From Pontibacter roseus DSM 17521 (GTDB lineage Bacteria > Bacteroidota > Bacteroidia > Cytophagales > Hymenobacteraceae), in contig NZ_KB890761.1 in assembly GCF_000373265.1 (NCBI RefSeq), forward strand, positions 1,104,599 through 1,168,598: a stretch of 64,000 bases of DNA, written 5' to 3'. A program made the position numbers and the translations under genes. This document shows positions 46,798-55,786 of the stretch, piece after piece. Position 1 is the first letter of the stretch, and each line of letters opens with the position of its first letter. The notes under the pieces were generated by a model. That model ran no database searches, was not told where the DNA came from, and saw only the letters and a list, made by a program, of their open reading frames with translations.

Positions 46798-47523
46798 ATG
46801 CCGAGTATAGATGTGTGCTATAGCCCCGAGCTATTGCATTTGTATGAACTGGAGGGAAAGGCTGTGGTGGCCGTTGACATTCTGCGCGCTACCTCTACCA
46901 TGGTGACGGCATTTGCGTATGGCGCCACCGATATTATACCTGTAATGCAACTGGAGGAGTGCCAGGCTTACGCGGCGCAGGGTTGCCTGACGGCCGCCGA
47001 GCGCAACGGAATCAAAGCCGAAGGGTTTGATTTGGGTAACTCGCCCTTCGCCTACATGGATGGCAACGTGAAGGGAAGGACAGTGGCCATCACCACCACC
47101 AACGGCACACGGGCCATCCGTCTGTCAGAAGCGGCCGAGGAGATTATAGTGGGTGCTTTTCTGAATCTGGAGGCGGTGGCGCAACACCTGCGGGAACTGC
47201 AACTGGATGTGCTGGTGGTATGCGCCGGCTGGAAAGGCAAATTCAACCTGGAAGATACCTTGTTTGCCGGAGCGCTGGCCGAACGTCTGCAGAATGAATT
47301 CACTTTTGAGAATGACGCCACTTTGGCTTCGCTATACCTCTACCACGCCGCCAAACAGGATTTGGTCGCTTTCCTGCGGCAATCTTCCCACGTGCAGCGT
47401 CTGGAAAACCTGGAGATTCACAAAGACATTGAGTTCTGTTTGCAGCACGACACCTTCAACGTACTTCCTGTCTGGAAACACGACCGGTTGGTGGATTTAA
47501 GTGTAGAAGCGTTGAAAAGTTAG
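46798..47523 (+). CDS. 2-phosphosulfolactate phosphatase (ComB family)
   Basis: 241 residues. ComB signatures: VAVDILRATSTMVTAFAYGA near 23, EGFDLGNSPFAY near 80 and TTTNGTRAI near 105, then VVCAGWKGKFNLEDTLFAGA. The Mg-dependent enzyme removes phosphate from 2-phosphosulfolactate. In methanogens it serves coenzyme M synthesis; in Bacteroidota, which make sulfonolipids with a capnine base, it may feed sulfolactate/cysteate metabolism, an inference. ATG at 46798 gives the family N terminus. Confidence 0.9.
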   Translation: MPSIDVCYSPELLHLYELEGKAVVAVDILRATSTMVTAFAYGATDIIPVMQLEECQAYAAQGCLTAAERNGIKAEGFDLGNSPFAYMDGNVKGRTVAITTTNGTRAIRLSEAAEEIIVGAFLNLEAVAQHLRELQLDVLVVCAGWKGKFNLEDTLFAGALAERLQNEFTFENDATLASLYLYHAAKQDLVAFLRQSSHVQRLENLEIHKDIEFCLQHDTFNVLPVWKHDRLVDLSVEALKS

Positions 47524-47614
47524 AATTCAGAAAGTTTGGGAGTTATGGCTCCTATCCTAGGTTACGCACATAGTTTGAGCCATACCTATACCTTGTGAAG
47601 AGGTTATGTCAATG

Positions 47615-47660
47615 GAAAGGCCGGTGTTTCTGCGAAAGTAGATACAGCGGCCCTTTCTGT
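47615..47660 (+). terminator. Possible hairpin terminator after comB-like gene
   Basis: GAAAGGCCG (47615-47623) pairs with CGGCCCTTTC (47648-47657) with one bulge; the T tail is weak (TCTGTTTA). Confidence 0.3.
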
Positions 47661-47736
47661 TTAGTGAGTCTCAGAACCGTTTGTATAGGTATGGTACGCG
47701 ACTGAATACAGCGCCAGTGGTTGTACTATACCTTCA

Positions 47737-47762
47737 ACTTCTTAACTCTTTAACTCACTTCA
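47737..47762 (+). repeat. AACTCTTAACTT-family short repeat at the 3' end of the MazG-like gene
   Basis: CAACTTCTTAACTCTTTAAC tract overlapping the last codons of the minus-strand gene; the same word family as at 3294, 3519 and 8468. Confidence 0.4.
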
Positions 47763-48081
47763 GCTTTTCGTTCTGCTTGTGGCGGTCGCTGTCGCGGGAG
47801 GTCTTTTTTTCGAGGTTCTTCCGGAGGGCTTCGGTCAGGTCTATACCTGTTTGGTTGGCGATGCAGATGAGCACGAACAACACATCGGCCAGTTCATCGG
47901 GCAGTTGCTTGCCTTCGTCGCTTTGCTTGAACGACTGCTCCCCGTACTGCCGGGCTATGATGCGCGCCACTTCACCCACTTCCTCCGTCAGTATGGCCAT
48001 GTTGGTGAGTTCATTGAAATAGCGTACGCCGTTTTCTTTTATCCAGGTGTCAACGGTTTGCTGTGCTTCGGCTATGGTCAT
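47755..48081 (-). CDS. MazG-like nucleotide pyrophosphohydrolase
   Basis: 108 residues, all-alpha NTP pyrophosphatase of the MazG/dUTPase dimer fold. Metal ligands: TEEVGEVAR (ExxE) near 32-40 and LPDELADVLF (ExxD) near 60-70. It hydrolyses (d)NTPs to monophosphates, possibly cleansing the pool. A TAnnTTTG element lies 23 bases before the start, inside the 3' end of the neighbouring gene. Confidence 0.88.
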   Translation of the reverse strand: MTIAEAQQTVDTWIKENGVRYFNELTNMAILTEEVGEVARIIARQYGEQSFKQSDEGKQLPDELADVLFVLICIANQTGIDLTEALRKNLEKKTSRDSDRHKQNEKLK

Positions 48082-48096
48082 GGCAGGCAGGTATAG

Positions 48097-49020
48097 TTAT
48101 CTGCCAAATTTAACCACAAAATCGATATAAGGCACACCAATCGCTATCTCGCTGGCGATGTCGCGGTTGTTGAGGAAGGCAAGGTCAACGGTGATGCGCT
48201 CGCCCATGAAGCGCACGCCGTACGACAATACCCCGTAATAGCCATCTGCAGGCACCAGCCAGTTCTCCGTCACAAGTGCCGCACGGCGGCTTATCCGTTT
48301 CATGCCGCTCAGCGTGATGACGGGCTTGCTTGAAAACTCCCCGTCCACAAACCCATACCCAAGGCCCAGCGTGGCGTTGTCGTCGCTGTTGCCGTAAGTC
48401 GCCAGGCCATACCCGATGCCCAGACCCGAAAAATCCTCCTCTATACCTATCACGTTGGCGTAGAGCACACCGCCGCCGGCGCGCCATTTCTCGCTAAGTT
48501 TAAAGGAAGCTTTGGGAGTGAGGTAGAAGGCGGGATTACCGGTAAAGGTGGAAATAAGCTCAAAGCCGCCGCCCATGGTGATGTTGTCCGTGATGCCGAT
48601 GTTGAAAGAGTTGAGCACCAGGTAGGTATTCTGGTAGTAGGCCTCCCCCTTCTTCAGGCTAAAGGCTGAGGGGGAGAACAGGTAGCGCGTGGCGTTCGGG
48701 TTTTCGAACCAGTATTCACCGTTGCGGATACGGGTGTCGTCCACAATCTTGGTGCTCTTAATCTGTATGTTCGGGATGGTGATTTCCCCGGCGCTGTCCG
48801 TCCTGAGCCGAATGCCGTCTTCGGTCTGGCCCAAAAAGATGCCCTGAATCACAGAGCCATCGCGCGTTTCCACAATCCACCGTTTTCCTACCACGCTTTG
48901 GGTGAAAGTGGTGTCGGTCTGGCCGAAAGCCTGCCCGGCAGCAGCTGCCATAACAACGTAGAGCAGAACCGTGACAAAAAAGGCTTTAACGGACTGGGCA
49001 ACAGCGAGGGAAGCAGACAT
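48097..49020 (-). CDS. Outer-membrane-type hypothetical protein
   Basis: 307 residues with a signal peptide (hydrophobic ~12-30, cleavage after AFGQ near 34). Residues 40-90 form a compact beta-rich part (GKRWIVETRDGSVIQGIFLG), the rest reads as alternating short strands ending ...YIDFVVKFGR, typical of a small outer-membrane barrel. No family recognised. It lies upstream of the MazG-like gene on the same strand. Confidence 0.7.
   Translation of the reverse strand: MSASLAVAQSVKAFFVTVLLYVVMAAAAGQAFGQTDTTFTQSVVGKRWIVETRDGSVIQGIFLGQTEDGIRLRTDSAGEITIPNIQIKSTKIVDDTRIRNGEYWFENPNATRYLFSPSAFSLKKGEAYYQNTYLVLNSFNIGITDNITMGGGFELISTFTGNPAFYLTPKASFKLSEKWRAGGGVLYANVIGIEEDFSGLGIGYGLATYGNSDDNATLGLGYGFVDGEFSSKPVITLSGMKRISRRAALVTENWLVPADGYYGVLSYGVRFMGERITVDLAFLNNRDIASEIAIGVPYIDFVVKFGR
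48105..48112 (-). promoter_or_regulatory. Bacteroidota -7 element (TAAATTTG on the minus strand) for the MazG-like gene
   Basis: CAAATTTA on the plus strand, 23 bases upstream of the MazG-like start and within the last codons of the preceding gene, which may be coincidence. Confidence 0.35.
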
Positions 49021-49106
49021 ACAACGGCTCTAGGAGTTGAAATAATATAGGAATATAGGGATTAAATTTATTCCTTTTTCAACTGCTGCCAATTATATTT
49101 TTGCCC

Positions 49107-49559
49107 CTATTCTCTGTTCTTGGAGTCCATGGTGATGGTCACGGGACCATCGTTGAGCAAAGCTACTTTCATATCGGCACCAAACTCTCCCGTCTGTACT
49201 TTCTTGCCCATCGCCTCCTCCAGAAGCGCCACAAATTGCTCATATAAAGGTATGGCGATGGCAGGAGGGGCTGCATTGATGTAGGAGGGGCGGTTTCCTT
49301 TTTTAGTGTTGGCGTAAAGCGTGAACTGACTGATGACCAGCAGGTCGCCCTGCACATCCTGCACGCTCAGGTTCATCTTATCGTCGGCGTCGCTGAAAAT
49401 CCTGAGCTGCGCCACTTTGCTCGCCATCCACTTCAGGTCTTCGGCTGTGTCCTCGGCCGTGAAGCCTGCCAGCAGCAGTAACCCTAGCCCTATTTCTCCT
49501 TTTACTTTGCCATGGATGGTAACGGAGGCCTGTGTTACCCGTTGTATCACGATTCGCAT
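49107..49559 (-). CDS. dtd: D-aminoacyl-tRNA deacylase
   Basis: 150 residues. Frees tRNA charged with D-amino acids or glycine on tRNA(Ala). Motifs: start [13 protein letters not shown], the active-site SQFTLYA near 81 and the cross-subunit Gly-Pro motif NDGPVT near 140, all intact. The start at 49559 is supported both by the family N terminus and by a promoter element 22 bases upstream; a longer frame to 49607 would cover that promoter. Confidence 0.96.
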   Translation of the reverse strand: MRIVIQRVTQASVTIHGKVKGEIGLGLLLLAGFTAEDTAEDLKWMASKVAQLRIFSDADDKMNLSVQDVQGDLLVISQFTLYANTKKGNRPSYINAAPPAIAIPLYEQFVALLEEAMGKKVQTGEFGADMKVALLNDGPVTITMDSKNRE

Positions 49560-49581
49560 GAATGATGCCGTTGGTTTAATG

Positions 49582-49589
49582 CAAATGTA
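49582..49589 (-). promoter_or_regulatory. Bacteroidota -7 element (TACATTTG on the minus strand) for dtd
   Basis: CAAATGTA on the plus strand, 22 bases before the dtd start codon. Confidence 0.5.
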
Positions 49590-49682
49590 GAGTTCTAGAT
49601 TGAACAATGTGGACTTTTGTAGATGATGCTTTTGCTAGCGTAGCAGTGGAATTTGCTTCCTCATCCTAGCTTTATGGTATAG

Positions 49683-50277
49683 CCTCGCCTGTGCGGCGGG
49701 CACCTACTTTTTTCCTTGATGAAAAAAGTAGGCAAAAAAATCAAGACAGCACAAACTCGCTGACCGCTCAAACGGTGTGCTGTCGTTTGGTGCACCTGAC
49801 TGGTGTGTTCGCTCCGTGGCTGCCGTTGTAAGGATGCCTTGCTATACCTGCCAGTGTTGTGTGCTACAGCGCCTATGCCTGAGAAAAAGCTATAACAGAA
49901 ACTCCCCCTTTCAAGTGGGTGGGGGGATGTCAATCAAGCACAGGTATACCTGGATAGCCGGTCACAGCCCCGGGTCCAACCACTCCTGCCCCTACTTGCC
50001 TAAGGAGGGGAGCCTGCCACTACTGCTTGCTAGGTATAGGCGCTGTAGCATCAGGTATGGCTGCATAGCCAGCGGCCGCAGCCAAGAAGTGACCTACCCA
50101 GTCCTTGGGCGGAGCGCCTTGTAGGTTTCCGGTATCGCGCAGCGATATTGCGACCGTCAGGGTAGCAAAGGAAAGATACACCGCGCGAGGCCCAAGGACG
50201 ATGCCCCGCGGCTTGAGCGCCCGAACCGAAGCTCTGAAACGATAGGTATAAAGGCACTGGAACGGCAGCAGCTACGC
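49683..50277 (+). repeat. Composite intergenic repeat, copy B
   Basis: About 595 non-coding bases between dtd and the next lipoprotein gene. Order: hairpin block (49683-49800), GCTATACCTGCCAGTGTTGT block (~49841), CTCCCCCTTTCAAGTGGG (~49909), a stretch not shared with copy C (~49940-50075), the CCTACCCAGTCCTTGGGCGG block (~50092), and the end block CCCGCGGCTTGAGCGC (~50207-50277). GTCCTTGGGC near 50100 and GCCCAAGGAC near 50190 form a 10-base inverted pair. The MITE-like element of A and C is absent. Confidence 0.85.
49703..49745 (+). other. Hairpin with pseudoknot-like loop pairing (copy B)
   Basis: CCTACTTTTTTC (49703-49714) pairs perfectly with GAAAAAAGTAGG (49721-49732). The six-base loop CTTGAT (49715-49720) is complementary to ATCAAG at 49740-49745. 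Confidence 0.65.
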
Positions 50278-50311
50278 TAGAGCAGCAGATAATATTTGCT
50301 GGAGAGTGATT

Positions 50312-50962
50312 TTAATCCACGTACCCCTCGTACCGAATCCGGTTCACCTTGCCGTTTTTGAGGAAAAAGCGCAAGGAGGTAGGCGCACCTTCCACAGAGG
50401 TTGCCACAATCTCAGAATTGGTTTGCAGGATGCGCACGTCAAAGTTCTTGAGCTTGGTCATGAGTTCGGGCTGTCCCATACCTACCTTCATGTTGTTGCG
50501 CAACGCGATGCCCGCATTCCGGATGTCGGCCACCTGCAGTAGCAGTTCACCTGTTTGGGAGGGGGCGTACAGCTCAATTACCGACTCCCCGAAGCGGATG
50601 GTATAGATGGTGTCCGAAACAGACGGGCGGTGAATGTTCTCGATGGCCTCGGCATCCAATGTGAAGTCCGTGTTGATGCGGGAGAAGTAGGCGTCCAGCT
50701 TTTTGCTCTGGCGGTAGTCTGACAGGATGGGGTTGCCGAGGAACTCGATGGTGGCAGGAGGACCGGAAGGCATACGCCTCGCTAGCATGGTGTCAGCCTG
50801 TACGTTTTGGCTGGAACGTTCAGGAGCCACCCGGCGTTCCTCGTCAGAACCAGTGTCTGCGCTGCACGCGGCGGCCGATGTACTCATCAGCAACAGCAGG
50901 AGCAGCAGGCGTACAGTAAGGCTGTACCTGTAGCATAAGCTGTGGCCGAAGAAGTGTAGCAT
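50312..50962 (-). CDS. Hypothetical lipoprotein
   Basis: About 216 residues. Signal segment with core VRLLLLLLLM and lipobox SAAAC (Cys about 33), an acidic linker, then a folded domain (~70-216) with many strands (LDAYFSRINTDFTLD, DTIYTIRFGESVIELY, SLRFFLKNGKVNRIRYEGYVD). Ends close to repeat copy B. No family recognised. Start at 50962 (MLHFFGHS) is chosen to avoid a longer, unlike lead. Confidence 0.65.
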   Translation of the reverse strand: MLHFFGHSLCYRYSLTVRLLLLLLLMSTSAAACSADTGSDEERRVAPERSSQNVQADTMLARRMPSGPPATIEFLGNPILSDYRQSKKLDAYFSRINTDFTLDAEAIENIHRPSVSDTIYTIRFGESVIELYAPSQTGELLLQVADIRNAGIALRNNMKVGMGQPELMTKLKNFDVRILQTNSEIVATSVEGAPTSLRFFLKNGKVNRIRYEGYVD

Positions 50963-51073
50963 GGTTGAAGAGTTAAAAAGGGGCAAGCGGACTATACTTT
51001 ACATACGAGAACCGGCTCTCTTAAAGTTTTACTTAAAGGGGCTTTTATTCTGTAGTTTCTGCGGCGGAAAGTA

Positions 51074-51081
51074 TAATTTTG
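51074..51081 (+). promoter_or_regulatory. Bacteroidota -7 element TAATTTTG for the ATP-grasp gene
   Basis: Fits TAnnTTTG and is followed by CAG, 18 bases before the ATG at 51100. Confidence 0.45.
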
Positions 51082-51099
51082 CAGCAAATATCAGCATTT

Positions 51100-52002
51100 A
51101 TGTCATTACAACAAATAGCTTTGGTGACTTGTCAAAGTTTAGGCAATTATACCCACAACGCCGACAGCGAAGACGAGCGCCTATACCGGTTTCTGGAAGA
51201 AAAAGGCCTCCAAATTTCATATCAGGTATGGGATGACGAGCAGGTGGACTGGACTTCTTTCGACGCCATCATCATTAAGTCGCCCTGGGATTACTTCGAC
51301 AAAATACACGCCTTCTACCAGTGGCTAGACAAGCTGGAGCGCTTGGGGTGTCCGGTGTTAAACCCGGTCCAGACCATCCGCTGGAACGCCGACAAAATAT
51401 ACTTCAAAGACATGCAGGCGCAGAGCGTGCAGGTGGTTCCCACCGTGTGGCTGGAGCAGGGCAGCACCTTTGACGCGGCCGCTGTCTTTGAGGCCATCGG
51501 GCAGGACAAAATCATCGTGAAGCCGCGCGTGAGCGGAGCCGCCAAAAACACGCTGGCCATTGAACGGGGCGAGGCGGAAGCCTATACTTCCCGCATCAAT
51601 GCGCTGTTGCAGGAGGAGCCTTTCCTGGCGCAGCCCTTCCTGGAACAAATCAAAACGCAGGGTGAGTGGTCGTTCCTGTTTTTCAACGAGGCGTACAGCC
51701 ACTGCGTGCTTAAAAAAGCCAAGTCTGGCGATTTCCGGGTGCAGCATTTCTTTGGCGGCAGCGTGCATACCCCTGAGCCTCCGTCTGGGCTGCTGGCAAC
51801 GGCCACACACATTGTGCAGCAGTTTGCCTCCGGCTGCCTATACGCTCGCGTAGACGGCGTGGAGCTGAACGGCGAACTGGTGTTGATGGAACTTGAGCTG
51901 ATTGAACCTTTCCTGTTCCTGAGCACCAGCGATGGGGCGTTGGAGCGCTACTACCAGGGCCTGATGCAGCTGATGCAGCAACAGAAGGTATCACTCAGCT
52001 AA
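51100..52002 (+). CDS. ATP-grasp family protein (RimK/glutathione-synthetase-like)
   Basis: 300 residues. N-terminal pre-ATP-grasp domain (IALVTCQSLG, SFDAIIIKSPWDYFD), then the ATP-grasp fold with KIIVKPRVSGAA (ATP-binding lysine) near 144, a flexible EEPFLAQPFLEQIKTQGEWSF loop and the metal-binding VLMELELIEP near 270. These enzymes ligate a carboxylate to an amine, e.g. RimK, glutathione synthetase or the D-cycloserine enzyme DcsG, which it resembles in length. Product unknown. ATG at 51100 follows the promoter element; a start at 51079 would overlap it. Confidence 0.82.
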   Translation: MSLQQIALVTCQSLGNYTHNADSEDERLYRFLEEKGLQISYQVWDDEQVDWTSFDAIIIKSPWDYFDKIHAFYQWLDKLERLGCPVLNPVQTIRWNADKIYFKDMQAQSVQVVPTVWLEQGSTFDAAAVFEAIGQDKIIVKPRVSGAAKNTLAIERGEAEAYTSRINALLQEEPFLAQPFLEQIKTQGEWSFLFFNEAYSHCVLKKAKSGDFRVQHFFGGSVHTPEPPSGLLATATHIVQQFASGCLYARVDGVELNGELVLMELELIEPFLFLSTSDGALERYYQGLMQLMQQQKVSLS

Positions 52003-52010
52003 AGGCGGGC

Positions 52011-52892
52011 CTACTCCTGCAATTTGCCGTGGAACACAAGCACCGGTAGTTGCGCATGCAGCACCATCTTTTTGGCAAGGCTCGGCTTGAAGAGGGATTC
52101 GAGTGAAGTGCGCTCACGGGTGGTCAGGGCTAGCATATCTATACCTTCGCCACGCGCGAAATCCTGCAGGGCCTGTGCCACGTCGCTGCCCTCCAGCAGG
52201 GCGTAGCGGATGTCGCTCCCCAAAGTGCCTGTCTGCAGCGTCTGTTGCAAGGCCAGCAGCTTCTCTCTGTCCTCCTCCGGGTCATCCGAGATGTGGACGC
52301 AGTAAATCATGGGCTGCAGGTGCTGGAGTAGCTTCCGTATCTGGTCGATGTCGGAGGCGTCTGTAGTGCCGAAGTTGGCCGCGTATAGCACTTTGGTTAT
52401 CGTGTTTCCGGTATATTGGCTGGGCACGGTGAGCACCGGCACGTGCGTTTCCTGCACCACTTTGGTGGAGACGGTGCCAAACACGGTGCGCCCAATGCTC
52501 GATTCTCCTTTGGTGCTCATCAGAACCAGCGCAGGCCGGAACCGCTCAATCTGCTCCAGTATCTCTTCTTCGGGAAGCCCGTGTATGAAGGCACGCTCAA
52601 TGTGCAGCGTTTGACCCGCTTTGCGGGTTCTGTGCAGCAGGTCCTGGTACAGGTCATCCAACTGCTGCTGTGCCTCCAGCTCGTTGCGGTGCAACACGCG
52701 CTCCGTCACCTGTTCAGTGGGTGACAGGCTGGCGGCGCTTGCCGGAGTCGGGTCGGCATCGGCCAGGTAATCCTGGAAGCAGTGCAGCAGCAGCAGCTTG
52801 GCATCGGGTACGCCGTTAGCCAGTTGCAGGGCGTATAGACAGGTTTTATAAGAGCCTTCCGAGAAATCAACGGGAATCAGTATCCGATACAT
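52011..52892 (-). CDS. Tandem universal stress protein (UspA x2)
   Basis: 293 residues with two UspA-type domains (~1-150 and ~155-290). The first has ILIPVDFSEGS at the N terminus and a nucleotide-loop MSTKGESSIGRTVFGTVSTKVV near 130 (GxxGx(9)GS-like), the second VLYAANFGT and LALTTRERTSLESLFKPSLAKK. The tandem form is common in this phylum. Likely stress-related with ATP binding in domain 1. Converges with the ATP-grasp gene (8-base gap). Confidence 0.9.
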   Translation of the reverse strand: MYRILIPVDFSEGSYKTCLYALQLANGVPDAKLLLLHCFQDYLADADPTPASAASLSPTEQVTERVLHRNELEAQQQLDDLYQDLLHRTRKAGQTLHIERAFIHGLPEEEILEQIERFRPALVLMSTKGESSIGRTVFGTVSTKVVQETHVPVLTVPSQYTGNTITKVLYAANFGTTDASDIDQIRKLLQHLQPMIYCVHISDDPEEDREKLLALQQTLQTGTLGSDIRYALLEGSDVAQALQDFARGEGIDMLALTTRERTSLESLFKPSLAKKMVLHAQLPVLVFHGKLQE

Positions 52893-53037
52893 GCTGTGCT
52901 GTTTTAAGGGTTGGGAAGTATATACGTGGTGGAGCCGCCTTTGAGTTGATATACCCAGCCAATATCGTGCAGAGGGTAAGCTGACTTAAGGGAAAGCCCT
53001 CTTCTGTCCCGGACCCGTAATATTCCAAATTTTCGGT

Positions 53038-53045
53038 TACTTTTG
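53038..53045 (+). promoter_or_regulatory. Bacteroidota -7 element TACTTTTG for the DUF3352 gene
   Basis: Fits TAnnTTTG and is followed by CAG, 20 bases before the ATG at 53066. Confidence 0.5.
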
Positions 53046-53065
53046 CAGTCTCACAACGCTTCACC

Positions 53066-55783
53066 ATGGCGAAACGCATTGTATTCTACTTCATCGGGTT
53101 CGTCGTGCTGGCCTCGCTGGCTTTCTACGGCTTTAGCAGGTGGCAGGACACGCGGGAAAAGGTGGACTTGTGGGCGTTGGTGCCCGAAAACGCGGCCTTT
53201 GTGGTGGAGACCAACAACCACAATCAGCTGCTGCGCCACCTGGAACAGACGGGGCTGTGGGAGAGTTTTTCGGTGTTGCCCGCCGCACAGCGCTTCCACG
53301 ACAACATGGCCATGCTTGACAGCGTGGCCCCCGGCAGTCAGCGGCTGGAACGCTTTCTGGATAAAAAGAATATCCTTTCCTCTGTCCACGTAGTGGGAAA
53401 ATCAGATGTGGAGTTCGTGTACTATGTGCCGGTGGTGTCGGTGGGCGAGCACCGTTTTCTGCGCACCCTCACCGAGAACATCATCAAGAGCGATAACTTC
53501 ACGGAGGAGTCACGGGAATACCAGGGATTTCTGCTGACGGATGTAACCAACACCCAGCTGGGGAGCAGCTTCACCTACTTCTCTTATCACAACAACATCA
53601 TATTGAGTGCATCGCCGGTGCTGGTGGAGGAAATCGTGCGCCGCATCAGCCGGGGCAAGCTCACGTCCATCGCCGCCGACTTCCAGAAGACCAACTACCT
53701 GGACCAGCCCAATGTATATGCCAACGTCTTCGTCAACTACCGGATGCTGCCCGAGCTGCTGGGCCTGTTCCTGCAGGAGGACATCATGCCACAGGTGCGC
53801 TTCCTGAGCAGCTTCTGCCGCAACGCGCTGCTGGAACTCAAGCTGGACCAGAACAGGGTGTTCCTGAACGGCTTCTCTAACCCCGAAACGCTGCAGGGTT
53901 CTTTTCAGGCGAAGCTGAGGCCATCGGCCCCGCGGCCACTCGAGATAAAACAGCTACTGCCCAACCGCACTGCCATGCTGCTGCACTTTGGGGTAGGGGA
54001 GGTGGCGCGCCTGCGGGAACCGGCAGAAGCCAAAGCCGATGCCTACAGCACCATTCTCGATAGCCTGGCCAGCACTTTCAGCCAAGAGGTGGCCCTTGCC
54101 TACCTGGAATCATACAACATGAACACCAACCCGGAGAAGATGGTGTTCGCCCATGTGGGCAATGGCGCGAAAACTACCTCCCTATTGAATACATTGAGCC
54201 AACAGGTGAGCCAGGCGCAGGATGAGAAGGTATACACGGAGAAGTACGGCGACTATACCCTGCGCATGATTGACCTGGAGGAGCTGCCGCTCCGCCTGTT
54301 TGGGGGTTTGTTCGGAGGCTTTGAGCAGAGCTACCTGGTGCAACTGGACAATTACCTGGTGATAGCTCCGGAGGCCGCCACGTTGCGCGCGCTCATCGAC
54401 GATATATCCAACGGAGAGGTATGGGGCCGCTCGGTGGCTCAGAAGGCTTTTCTGGAGGAGACCCTGCAGGAAGGGAACTTCAGCCTATACCTGAATACCG
54501 TGAATGCCTGGTACATCCTGAACCGCTACGTGCAGGAAGAGAACCGGGAGGACCTGCTGCAGAACTCCAGCCTCATCCGGCAGTTCAACCAGGTGAGCCT
54601 GCAGTTTGCCAAAGCCGAGAGGCAGTACTATACCAGTTTCCTGTTCAGAAGGCAGGAGCGGGCAGTGGCCAACAGTGAGGGGGGCTTTGAGGCCGAAATC
54701 TCCATCCCTTTTGCGCACCGCCTGCAGTCGCAGCCTTTCCTGATACAGAACGCCGTGGACCGAAGCCGCGAAATAGTGGTGCAGGACTCTCTCCATATCC
54801 TGCATAACATCACAGCCACCGGCAGCCGCGGCTGGGTAGACACCCTCGGTAGCCAATTGCGCGGCTCCATCAACCAGGTAGAGATGGGGCAAGATTACAA
54901 GCTGCGGTACGTTTTCGCGACAGACAACCGCATACACGCCATCGATAACCAGGGGCGCAGCCTGGAGAATTACCCGTTCAACATAGGAGATACGCTGCGC
55001 ATCCAGCACCTGGCCGTGTTTGACTACGCCAAGAACCGCGACTACCGCTTTTTGGTAGACGATGCCTTGGGCAACCTGTACATGTACGACTCCCGCGGAG
55101 ACGCCATACCTGGTTGGCAGCCACGGCGCATGGACTACCGGCTGGCAGCCACGCCGCAGCACCTGCGTGTGGCCGGAAAGGATGTGATACTGGTATTGCT
55201 GGAAAACGGCTACGTGTACGCGCTTAACACCAAAGGCGAGACCTACCCAGGCTTCCCGTTCAGTCTGCGGGTTCCCATCACATCAGAGGGTATGGTCCGG
55301 ATTGGTGCCGACTTGCGCCGGTCGCAGGTGACGGTGGTGACGCGCTACGGGGAAGTGGTGACGTTTAACCTACAGGGGCAGGTGCAGGACCGGGAGCAGC
55401 TCCCGCGGCCAAGCAAGAGCGCCATGTTTGATTTGGTGCCGGAGGCAAGCGGGCGCTCTTTCATCATCGTGCGGCAGGACCAGGGCAAGGTGGCCGCCTT
55501 CGACCAGGATTTGAAGGAACTGTTCGAAAAGCGCTACGTGACCTCAGCACCCAAACTGGTGCAGTACTTCCACTTTGGCGGTGGCAACAAGGTATACGCC
55601 ATCACGGAGACGGGGCCACGGAAAACATACCTCTACGATTCCAACGCACGCCTGATTGGCGGCAGGTCGCTGGAGAGCAATCAGTCAGTGGTCATCCATC
55701 CCAATGAAGTGACCAACAACTACTCGGTCTATAAAGTGTTCGGGCGGGAGCTTCAGAAACTCAACTTCAAGCTGCCCAACTAG
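53066..55783 (+). CDS. DUF3352-type envelope protein
   Basis: 905 residues. One N-terminal membrane helix (about 5-22), then ALVPENAAFVVETNN, the start of DUF3352, extending to ~560 with repeats such as YGDYTLRMIDLEELPLRLFGG and NYLVIAPEAATLRALIDDIS. From ~600 to the end the sequence reads as beta-propeller-like blades (YLYDSNARLIGG, NGYVYALNTKGETYPGFPF). It is probably anchored in the inner membrane with a large periplasmic part. Function unknown. Converges with corA with a 3-base gap. Confidence 0.85.
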   Translation: MAKRIVFYFIGFVVLASLAFYGFSRWQDTREKVDLWALVPENAAFVVETNNHNQLLRHLEQTGLWESFSVLPAAQRFHDNMAMLDSVAPGSQRLERFLDKKNILSSVHVVGKSDVEFVYYVPVVSVGEHRFLRTLTENIIKSDNFTEESREYQGFLLTDVTNTQLGSSFTYFSYHNNIILSASPVLVEEIVRRISRGKLTSIAADFQKTNYLDQPNVYANVFVNYRMLPELLGLFLQEDIMPQVRFLSSFCRNALLELKLDQNRVFLNGFSNPETLQGSFQAKLRPSAPRPLEIKQLLPNRTAMLLHFGVGEVARLREPAEAKADAYSTILDSLASTFSQEVALAYLESYNMNTNPEKMVFAHVGNGAKTTSLLNTLSQQVSQAQDEKVYTEKYGDYTLRMIDLEELPLRLFGGLFGGFEQSYLVQLDNYLVIAPEAATLRALIDDISNGEVWGRSVAQKAFLEETLQEGNFSLYLNTVNAWYILNRYVQEENREDLLQNSSLIRQFNQVSLQFAKAERQYYTSFLFRRQERAVANSEGGFEAEISIPFAHRLQSQPFLIQNAVDRSREIVVQDSLHILHNITATGSRGWVDTLGSQLRGSINQVEMGQDYKLRYVFATDNRIHAIDNQGRSLENYPFNIGDTLRIQHLAVFDYAKNRDYRFLVDDALGNLYMYDSRGDAIPGWQPRRMDYRLAATPQHLRVAGKDVILVLLENGYVYALNTKGETYPGFPFSLRVPITSEGMVRIGADLRRSQVTVVTRYGEVVTFNLQGQVQDREQLPRPSKSAMFDLVPEASGRSFIIVRQDQGKVAAFDQDLKELFEKRYVTSAPKLVQYFHFGGGNKVYAITETGPRKTYLYDSNARLIGGRSLESNQSVVIHPNEVTNNYSVYKVFGRELQKLNFKLPN

Positions 55784-55786
55784 CAG

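Noticed and set aside
49096..49103. TATTTTTG promoter-like element on the plus strand
   Set aside because: No plus-strand gene follows; both neighbours are on the minus strand.
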